Under the pieces are notes generated by a model that saw nothing but the letters and a program-made list of their open reading frames with translations, did no database searches and was not told the origin of the DNA. Positions 12,457 to 23,700 of a DNA stretch of 64,000 bases are shown piece after piece. Position 1 is the stretch's first letter, and every line of letters starts with the position of its first letter. The position numbers and the translations under genes were made by a program. Source of the DNA: Acheta domesticus (Eukaryota > Arthropoda > Insecta > Orthoptera > Gryllidae); the NCBI GenBank assembly GCA_031308135.1, contig JAHLJT010003656.1, forward strand, positions 70,946,984 to 71,010,983, in the 5' to 3' direction.

Positions 12457-15400
12457 CTGGAGGAAAACAGAGCCACAGATTAGCTTTCCATACAGATAAG
12501 TAATGAAAGCGTGAAATATCTGTGAAATTGAACAAACGTACAAGGAACTACTGGTCATATACCTAGTTAAAATCTCAGTTAAAGTTCGCTGACTCGGGTG
12601 ACCCAAGTGGTGAGAGTGTTAAGTGACTTGGCGTCTTGATATAAGTCTTGTTTGAATCTTGTCGAGATCATGAATATGTGAATTTTGTCTTACACTGTGG
12701 TTTTGTTACAGAGAGGTATGCATTGTGTTATCTTCGTATAAGCGTCATTGTCTAGCATATGACCCCAAAACACTCAATGAGAAACTCTGCTGTAGGGGAA
12801 AATTTCTTAATCTATTGAAGTCCAAGGAATATTAGTAAATTCATCACTGAATAATTATAGTTTTATTAATGAAGTATGCATAAAATATAAAGTTTGATGT
12901 AAATAAATGTATAAGTAATATTTAGAAATGTCGATTAATCTTACGGAATAACATTCCGAAAATTCAGTGTAAGTGTGTATTTTATCAATTAGTTTTGTTT
13001 TACTCAAACGCACAGACCTACTACATCCTTTATGAAAATATGGGATGTTATTTTTTTACAATTAGCCTCCTCTCTTCTCATTGAATGGAATTTAAAATTT
13101 TTTACGTTGATTTTTATGGCAATGATTATTTTGTTTACGTTGTGAAGACTATACTTCCTGATCATCTCTGTTTCGTAAAATATTCTGATTTATAAAAAAT
13201 ATATAAGTATTAAGGAAAGCATATGAATATCAAACTGTGTATAATATGTACTTACTACTGAAAAATCTGAATATTGAGCTAACGAAAAGACAAAGAACTG
13301 ATAAAAGTAACGGTAAAAATGGCAGAAGAGTTTACCAATGAATGCATGGAGTTGGTAAGAACCTATACTAGACAAGATAATGAAGAAGAGGAGTAATGAA
13401 GTGAAACTAGTATGAGTGTCTAAGAATAAGTGAGAGTAGCGTTGATAAGAGGCAATTAAGCATATCCTATACTTTCTTTAAAGAATTGCGTTCTTGCCAG
13501 AGAGAAGCTAGGAAGAGAATGAGGATAGCAAAGAAAAGTAAAGGAGGAAGGAAATAAAATTCATAAAACAGGTTTGGGAAAGCAAGGACAGTTAAAACTT
13601 GATAATCTAATAGTAAGATAAGGTGACAATGCATTTAAAGGAATTAGTTGAGAGGAAACACAGGTAAATATTTAGATTAATGGAGTTGTAAACGTGAAGA
13701 GTGTGCATCTCGCGACCAGTGAACTTGATGGTAACAATCTCAAAGTGAGAAAATGAGGACGGGAAAATGGAAAAGGATCGGAAGACGAGCAGAACAAAAA
13801 ATGAAACCAGAGGTAAATTAAATGAATCGTAGTCCGAGATTACTGCCAGCAATGTGAATGTCCCATATGAGAGAGGGTGGAAGGAGGTGCAGAGAATATA
13901 AATATGAGAGTACTTTTGGGTTAGTGAATTTGATAGTAATATCGTATGCAAGAGAGCAGCGAAGAAGGAGATACAAAATAAGGCCAGCGATCATCTTTGG
14001 CTTCGTGAATTGGATAGGAATAACTTAAGAGAAAGAGAAAAAGAGGATAGAAGAACGAGCACGAATGCGTGAATTCCTTGGACTAGATGAATTTGGTACT
14101 AAGAAGCCATGAGAAAGAGAAGGGGAGGAGAATAGAAGAACAAGCAAGTGTGGGCGCCTTGAGCTTGGTCAATCATTACTTTGAATGTAAGAACTTAACC
14201 GAAATATAGGGGTGGAGGAGGAAGAGGTGGAGGAATAGCGCGAGGGAGCGAGGGTTTCGTGAAGTAGATAACAAGAGCAATGAAATGGAGAAGTGGATGA
14301 GGTGAATAGTTGCATGAGTGCGAATGTGCGAGCAATTTAAGGTGGCCCTCACACATTCGGCATTCGCCTAACAGCGATCTACTGCTCGCTCGATCCCGGG
14401 CAGATGTTTAGTTCGGCGATTATTTGCTCCCTTTGATGTGTCCTAAATACCGATACGCGATGGATAGGGCGAGCATCGAATATTTGTCACTCGGCAAATA
14501 GAAAGCAATTCGTCCACACTACTCGGGATTCGGCGAGCGGTTGCTCGCTATTCGCCGAATGACGACAGTGTGGAGCTGCCTTTAGTCTTGATAGAAATGA
14601 CCTGAAAGAAAGCGAAGGGCGATAGAAGCACTTGCGCGAATGAGTGATCACTTTTGCCTTGGTGAATTTTATAGAAATTCAGCTAAGAGGGAAGAGGAAA
14701 ATAGAAACATTTGCGCCAACGTGCGAGCACTTTGAGCTTGGTTAACATGATAGAAAGAAAGGAGAGACAGAGAGAGAGAGAGAGAGGAGGAAGATAGAAG
14801 AAGCACTTTTGCGCATATGAGCGGGCACCTTGGGCTTGGTTAATTAGACAGAAAGAACCTAAGGGAAGGGGCTGAGGAGGATCTCCTTGGGCTTGGTTAA
14901 TTAGACAGAAAGAACCTAAGGGAAGGGGCTGAGGAGGATCTCCTTGGGATTGGTACATTTGGTATCCTAAGTGTCGTGGCTGAGGAGGATCACTGTGGGC
15001 TTGGTTAATTAGAAGAATTAGATAGAGACAGGTGGCTGTGGAGGATGACCTTGGGCTTGGTGAACTTGAAGATGACGAGCGCGCCGGAGAGCACGAGCGA
15101 GAGCAGCCCCAGCGTGAGCGCCTTCCACGTCTTGACGGCGATGAGCGCCAGCGCCAGCGGCACCAGCGCCGTCGCCTTGAACTTGAGCCCCAGCAGGAAC
15201 GGCATCACGATCTTCTTCAGGAAGCCGCGCTCTGCACACCAGCGGCGCACGCGCGCTCTTAGACTACACTGTTTCAATGATTGACCGATCGGTAGGCACT
15301 GCCGGCGCTACCAGTAGGCACACTAGGCGACCGCCTAGGGCGCAAACCTCAGGGGAGGGGCGCAAATTTGGTACATTAATTAAACAATTGTGGCGGTAAC

Positions 15401-16597
15401 TGAATTAATGTTGACTAACTGACTAATATGCAGAAAGATTATTGTTATATGTGAATAAATTCTCTTCTGCCAATAAAATTCTTTGAAATCAATTTATCTA
15501 ACTAGGAAGTATAATATATTGTGATACATAGCGAAGAATTCTCGAGTTCAGTAGTTTACTATAAATAGGAACACTATGGTTTGCTGTGAATAGAAACATT
15601 ACCCACGATTTTTGATATCAGTGGTCCACGATTTTGGCTCACTACAAGAGTTTTTCGCAGTTCTTTTTTCTTGGAGTTGTACAATCCTTTCTCTATACTG
15701 CATACGAATCTGTGAGAAAGTAAAAATGTCCCCTTTCCACGTCCCACTTATACTTGGAGTCGCATGATCGCCAGCACTGCTCGATACAGTCGCGTTCATG
15801 TGACTTCTAGCGGCACGACGCGAAATACCGTGAGATATTGCATTGTGATGACACGCCCCCATGCACCAAGAAATAAAAACCCAAGTATAAGGCCAATATA
15901 CACGGTACAGTTTTCGTGCAGATTCTTCATGCAGTCCGGTCTTTATGCGTGAAAAAATTATGAACATGTTCTTATTTTTTCGTGTTGAAAGCGTGGTTTG
16001 ACTCCAGCGCCTCTAGCGGCAGAATCTTTCACTAACGGTAATCGGCCATGTCGATTTTGTGGTTAGGTGTGTCAAAGTGTGATTGTAAGAAGTGATATAT
16101 TGTATTGTGATAAACTACCTCTTTCCTTAATGCTGCCTTTCTATTTTTATTCTCTATGCTCCTCATGGTTAATTAATACTAAATCAAGATCACAGCCACA
16201 ACGCATGCACAGAAATACCACCACTGAAAGTACTCAGACGGCGCAATTCAGTTGTTTCCCGGTAACTCCCCTGCCCCTAGCGGCGGCTTGTGGCGATTCA
16301 TGCAGAAAGCGCAAAGTTTGGTATAGGCCGTGTATGCGCGACTTTTTGGCTGCTATACGTTCAGTTTGAGATCTTGACGTTTCTGTACAGAAACTGTTCC
16401 AGAATCTGCAAGAAAACTGCACCGTGTATATCGGCCTATAGTCTAGCCGTGCGAGAACGTCGCATGGGCGAGAATGCTTCGCTGAGTATCGCAATGTTTT
16501 ATACTTCCAAGTTAGACAAATTGATTTCAAAGAATTTTTATAGACAGACAAGAATTTATTCACATACAACAACAATCTTTCTGTATATTAGTATTTA

Positions 16598-16694
<97 letters not shown>

Positions 16695-18253
16695 GTCTAG
16701 CCGTGCGAGATATAATATCTTCTAGCCGTGCGAGATATAGTGTAATCTAGCCGTGCGAGATATAGTATACTCTAGCCGTGCGAGATATAGTATACTCTAG
16801 CCCTGCGAGATATAGTATAGTCTAGCCCTGCTAGATATAGTATAGTCTAGCCGTACGATATATAGTATAGTCTAGCCCTGCGAGATATAGTATAGTCTAG
16901 CCCTGCGAGGTATAGTATAGTCTAGCCCTGCGAGAGCGTGGGTCGCGTGGGCGGGCGGGACGCACCCTGTCCGACGGGGTGCTGCTGGCCGTCGGCGAGC
17001 GGCAGGCGCAACTCGGTGGGCAACCCGCTCAGCAGCGCGGACGGCACCAGCGCCGGCAGCGCGCCCTCGCGCAGCTCGCGCGGCAGGCGCACGCGCAGGG
17101 CGTGCGTGCGCAGGAAGGCGTCCACGCGCTCCACCACGTCGCCCGCCGACTCCATCTCCGCCTGCAACTCACACGCGCGCGGCACGGCGGCGGTGTCAGC
17201 GCGCGAGGCCTGGCGGGCGCGGTCGGTTGATGCGGGGGGCCGGGACGGTTTTGGGGAGGCCATGCGCTTCCTTTAACTTTATTAAAAATATATTCTCTTT
17301 AATAATTCCCTTTAAACTTCGTTTGGAAAGTGGTGATGGTGATGATGATGATATAGGTGATGGTGAAAATGTAGGTAATAGTAATGGTGTAGATAACGGT
17401 GATGATGTTGGTGATAGTGATGCTTTAAGTGATAGTGATGTAGGTGATGGTGATGGTGATGATGTGGGTGATGGAGATGATGTGGAGGTTGATGGTGGTG
17501 ATGATGTAGGTGGTGGTGATGTTTGTATTGATCAGAAATACTGGAACGGTATTGAATGTGTTATACTATAGATGGTTAGACGGTATGCATATGCAGTGTA
17601 TGAAAAATTTCGACGTTTCCGATACGTGCCTTGGTAGGCGATTTACACTTCATAAATTGAAGTTCACTTTACAGAAATTTGCATCAGGAGCTTTAACAGA
17701 ATGGAAATGCTGAAAGTCACTTCACTCCGTTCATGACACACTGCTGACATGGACCTGCAATTTGAAAAGCGATTGGAGGTATATGTCTGTTAAAATGTCA
17801 ACATTGGTATATTCCATGCTTAGAAGTAGTTCCTCTCTTATTTTAAAATGCAGAACATTATTTTGTAAATAAATATTGAAATACTAACTTTTGACCACTT
17901 CGTATGGAACTATATAAAACTCTGCTGAATTATAAAAAACGAACCATATTGTTAATTTTCGAGTAAAAGGAAATGCATGAAATGCATGTTTCATTGGCTT
18001 AGAAACTGTGAACAGAGTTTAACGTAGAAAATTTGCAGATATTGTTATATGGAATTTGTTTGGAATCTGTTGATTACACTTGATCTCAATTATCGCCATT
18101 GAGTATCTTCCAAAAAAAGTAAAGAACGAAATCACGGTATCGTGGAAAATGAAATCAAATAACTGGAAATTCTTCATCAGTATTATTAAGTTTCAAAAAT
18201 GTATTAAATTATCGGTGAATTGAACGCTAACCATAATAATAATAATAATAATA

Positions 18254-18284
<31 letters not shown>

Positions 18285-20327
18285 CAAGGTAATGTCTCCT
18301 ACCAGAAACGTGGGAGAGGGACAATGAAGCTAGTTCTGAAGAGTTTTCGACTGAGGAACGCTACAGCAAAAAATATATAACTCTACAAAAACATAAGGAC
18401 ACAGTAAATTATGGAAAAGAATGAGAAAATCTCCACGAGAGTTACCTGGCAATAAATCCGAAACCTAGCTACACCAAACGTGCAGAACGAAATTTTTAAA
18501 ATGTGATTGCTAATGACTGGAGACCGGAAAACTATGTAGTAATAAACGTCAAAATATGTAGTACATAAATATGTAATGAAAACAGGAACTTTCTCGTCAG
18601 TAGTAAAAGCTTTATCTATTATAATCCAGAACTTGGCAAATTTTTCTCGGAAATTAAGGTTTCAGGTCACAAAACGCGGTGTCAATGATACTTTTCACAC
18701 CTAGATTTCACTAATAATGTAGGAGGAAATGTGAATTTTTGAAAATATTTCTTTTCATAAAAAATGTAATAAAATTGAAGAAATTTGATAGAATAAGAAA
18801 ATATCTTGTGAAAACAGCAAAATATGTAAAATATGTACTACAGTACTAAACATGTAAAAATATGTAAAGAAAAAATTGGATGTTGTGTTACGAGGGCGAT
18901 GATTCGCCAAAATTACAATTTTGAGAACGGTAAGTAGGGAAGAGAAAAATATGTAATGACATAAAAAACCGGTCTCTACTAATGACGCTTGGAAAGGGAA
19001 CTGAGTAGGAGTAGTAGGTATACTGCGATTTTTCTAATTTTGCCCCTGAAGGCCCGTCTTCTGGATGGAATATGTCACGGTATTTCGCGACGTTCAGAGT
19101 CATGCCGTCAGATACCGCGTGATCGCGACCGTGTCAAACAGTACTTGCGAGCATGCGCCTTCTAGCGGTACGACAGAGAAAGACGCGAAATGCCGTGTGC
19201 TACCCCATCGTGGCCATAGGGGCTTATTTTATTTTTTTATTCATTTATTTATTTACGTCAAAACAGTTAAAAACTGTGTGTGACGAGCTATGGGGAGAAG
19301 TGAAATTTATGCACGTGGTCATAATTCTGTGATCTCTATCCTAAACCATATTCTAGTCGAATTTTGAATACAGAAAAAAAGAGCATTTTTTTCAAGTTTT
19401 GTTCACAAAATATTCGCTCCTATATAATAAAATCTAATTTCAAAGGTAAATTTGTGCTCTTAACCCTCATCGTGTTCTTCATGAAAGCATAATACTTTTT
19501 GCCGCGACAATATGGACAACGATAATTTGGATAACTATATTTCCCACTGAAATTCAGAAGACGTGCACAAATAATGAAGTTACATTTATGTCCAGAAGCA
19601 AAACAAGGGACCATCTCAGCATTTGCTCAAGAATCAGGGAAACTGGACGAAAAACGTGATCGAGAAGGGGGCCATCAATCCAGAAGCTGTGGTACAGTAC
19701 TTGTTACAGGTTCTTTAGAATTAGTCCAAATGATAAATTACATTAACTATCATTGTTAAAATTAATGTTACTTTCATTTTGATGCTCGGTATAGTCTTGA
19801 ATGGTATAGAAACAGTCATGCAGCAGAAAAGATTTTACTTGGGACTTAAACTTTTCTATCGAATTTAATCGTTTAATGTCATCTGGCAAAGTGTTGTAGA
19901 GTAATGTACGAGAATTGTATGTGAAGTTTTTGTAGTGAGCTGTTGATACTGCCACCTGATAAGGGGCAGAGGTTGGAAGAATCGCACTATGACTCACCGG
20001 CGCGTCGTAGTCGCGCGCCGTGCGCTCGATCAGCAGGTCGCGCGTGATGGGGATGACGTCCCGGCGCGCGGCGGCGCTGAGGAAGGCGAGCACGCGCGGC
20101 TTGACGCACGCGAACGAGCCCCGCGACACGCACTCGGCGTACACGGCGCGCGCCACCTCGGCCGCCGACGACGGCTGCTCGCCCGACGCGAACCCGCGCG
20201 CCTCCGCCTCGGCGCTCTCCGCCGCCTCCGCCACGGCCTCCGCCGCCGCCTGCATCGCCGACGGGTCCTGCAGCGCCGCCTCGGGCATCGCCAGCGTCAC
20301 CATCGACGCCTGTCACACAAGGGATGC

Positions 20328-20374
<47 letters not shown>

Positions 20375-20381
20375 TAATAAC

Positions 20382-20419
<38 letters not shown>

Positions 20420-20716
20420 TTATAACGATTATAATACGCCGAATCAGGGGCGTAAAAGCACAGGTCGTCCCGATAGTTATCGGAGCTCTGGGATTTGTTC
20501 CGCAACATTTGTGTAAGAACTTGGCTAAACTTCCAGGTCATTCAAATGACTGAAAAGTGCAAGAAACCTCTTTATTTGGAACAGCCCACAGTTTGCGCAA
20601 AGTATTGTAGAGGCACCGACAGTCCCTGGTTCTGCTCCTTAGGTAGCTGGTTGCAACATGGAGTAGATTTTCTATTCAGCCGACACATAACATCTTTAGT
20701 CGTGATTTAGAGGAAA

Positions 20717-20790
<74 letters not shown>

Positions 20791-23700
20791 CGTCAGAGAA
20801 CATTGAAATTCATATGCACACTGTGATTTAAGATCTTGAGCCAAGTAAAACTTACAAATATCTAGGAATTGAAGATTGTGAGACCATCTCGAACGACAAA
20901 ATGAAAGAGAGTAATCGCAGGGAATATTACAGAAGAGTGAGACTGGTCCTACAGTCCGCTCTAAACTCAAGGAATAAAATATATGCAATAGGTAGTTTGG
21001 CGGTGCTTGTAGCCGAATACAGTTTCGGACTAGTGGACTCGACTGAGCAGTAAATTTGCATCATGGATAGAAAAAAAAACAGAAAAATGCAGCTATGCAT
21101 CATGTTGCCCACCCTTCAGCTGACGTACATATTCTTTGTGTCACGTAAGGAAAGAGGAAGAGGCCTCAGACAAATTGAAGCCTCCTGGCACAATGCAATA
21201 GTCGGGATGGAAAAGTATGTAGTCATCAAGATGACCCTCTAATGAGGTGGGTCATGAAATCTGACCAAAGAATGGGAAACTGGGATGTGTTACGCCAATT
21301 TTTTGTAAGAACTTGGCTAAACTTCCAGGTCATTGAAAGGACTGGGAAGTGCAAGAAATTGCTTTATTTGGAACAACCCACATTTTGCGCAAAATATTGC
21401 AGAGCCACAGACAGTCCATAGATCTGCTCATTAGGTAGCCAGTTGCAATCTGGAATAGATTTTATATTTAGCCGACTCATAACATCTTTAGTCGTGATGT
21501 AGTGGAATAATAATAATAATAATATAATAATAATAATAATAAAATCAAAAAAGCAAATCAGTTCAGATCCTGTAAATATTTTTGAATTTTTTTGTACGAT
21601 CGTATAAACACTCCTAATTTTACAAAACCCTAGGCTTCTGTGAAGTTTGTCTTCTCTAGAGATGTGTGAAAAACGTGAGACACAGTGCCCGAAAAGTCAT
21701 TTTCGTACGAAAATGGTGCATTGTGTCGATAACCTTGAAGAGAAATGATGAAAAAATAATAATTCAAATATGTTTATACGATCATAGAAAAAATTGTTTA
21801 TTCCTGAGGGAAGTGATGTCGATTATGTTTCTGCCTCGACCTATCCGTCTTGAAAGAAAAAAAAATTCCAAAAAAATAATAATTTCATGTCCTAGATATA
21901 AAAATAATATGTTAATTTGTCAGTGTAGCATAAAAATCTACGTTCATTTAAAGAAAAATTTAAAATTGTTATACGATCATAATGCGGTAAGTGTTATAAA
22001 CAAAGATAATACAATTATTATTGTTGTTGTTGGATTTCGTGTGGGGGCGGCGGCAATGCTATCAAACGTCTCCCTTGGGTCCGTCATTAAGGGATCACAT
22101 AAGCAACATTTGTTTCATCCGAATCTCCTATCGAAACGTCTGTTTGGGAATTACACAGATACAGATACTTATTATTTCTACAACTTGGAATCATTATTCT
22201 CTGATTTGTAATATTCATCCATTTGCATTCAGTTTGTAATCTTATAACTTCAATGGACATTTGCTCTGTTCTGGCAAAATTCTCTGCTTATGGATTCTGC
22301 CTTTGAAATTCCTTTAATTAATGCGATTCAATTGACATTTTTTGCAAGCTGTAAATTCAAAAGACGGATCATGATTTTCACAAGCGTTAATGCGTCACCT
22401 TCTTTCCTTGTTCATGCCAGTATTTACGCGCCCATATTTCTGAAGATGATATCTGTTGACGGAACCTGTTAATACCGTGCTTTATTCTCCACAACACTTG
22501 ACTACGCTACTTACTCTTTACGCATTTTCGTCGCGATCACTCCAAAAATATTTAGCATTAATCTAGAATTAACATGCAAATAACCGAGAATAAAACAAAC
22601 CATGTACTTATTCCATATAAGAGAATCTGGTCTTATACATAATTTTAATTGTGAAAAATTCAAAGATCTCCGATATAACTACAAAATTTCTTTGCATTTA
22701 GATATAATATAATAGGGCGTTAATAATAATAAATATTTCATCAAATCCCAAACTAATTTATTCGAAATAAAAAAATTGCCTTGAATTTGCCAATATATTA
22801 TAACCAATATGATAATGTTTTTAAAGATGATTGAAAGTAATTTGTTACACTCCAAGAAAATATAAAGCACTTGAGGTATCCAAGCATTTAATCTCACAAA
22901 GCAATTTATTTTGTATTATTTCCAGTCATGATGATAACAATATTTATTTTAGTTGAGTTATTTGTTGCTTGCGACTTTGACTTGCCCTTAGTGAAGGTGT
23001 GATTCGTTTGTGAGATGCGCAATACAATTACACGTTACTTAGGATTGACGAAATATTAAACATATTACGACTGTAAGTTCTGTAAAAACGATATTTTATT
23101 GTTCATTTCGACTTTTTCTTTGCTTACTGATAGCAATTATTGTAAAGAATTATATATGTTGATTTATGTGCGTTCAGAAAAAAGTGTATTCTACTTGAAT
23201 AAGTCAAGTAAGCAAACCTTCCACAAGGAATAATTTATTTTTCTGAAACATACAAAAATGTAAATATTTGACCGAGATATAAAGTAAATTTCTTAATAGT
23301 TTTTATATTGAAAAAAGGAATAAAATATTTTACGAAGACAAGCAATACATTCTGTAAATTGATATTAGAATTTGTACCGCACAAATCAGTGTTGGATTTC
23401 AGATTAATACCAAGATGATAGTTATTGCAGCCCGTATTCAAGTGTAAATTGTACACTCTGTATTTATAGAAACAATTTTGTATCCGTTACAAGCGAAACA
23501 AATGAGATTATAAAACGTATTAGAATACATTTGCATTGCGACACTCTGTATGTTACCTATATTAATGAAATACAAAGCAAACATGTCATCGTCCCATTAA
23601 ACCGAAAACATAGTTCATGTTAGCATCAGATGAAAATCTACGACCGAAAAACTTCACGATGGTCAGTAAGAAAGAGAAGTGAGGCATTCTTACAATATAG

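Larger units (their letters stand above)
17162..19997 (-). other. Osiris intron 2
   Basis: About 2.8 kb, AT-rich. It holds a degenerate GGTGAT/GATGAT repeat (17325-17530), an (AAT)n(ATT)n palindrome, a copy of TIR element R and a LINE 3' end. The rest shows no recognised structure. Confidence 0.8.

Noticed and set aside
15018..15262. Alternative frames across Osiris exon 4 on both strands
   Set aside because: They are shadows of the GC-rich exon. Only the frame with [10 protein letters not shown] joins in phase to the other exons.
16696..16945. CRISPR-like array
   Set aside because: The 25-bp units are contiguous with no unique spacers, and the setting is an insect intron.
17227..17571. 114-codon Asp/Gly-rich ORF
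   Set aside because: It is a translation of a GGTGAT simple repeat in intron 2 on the strand opposite the gene.
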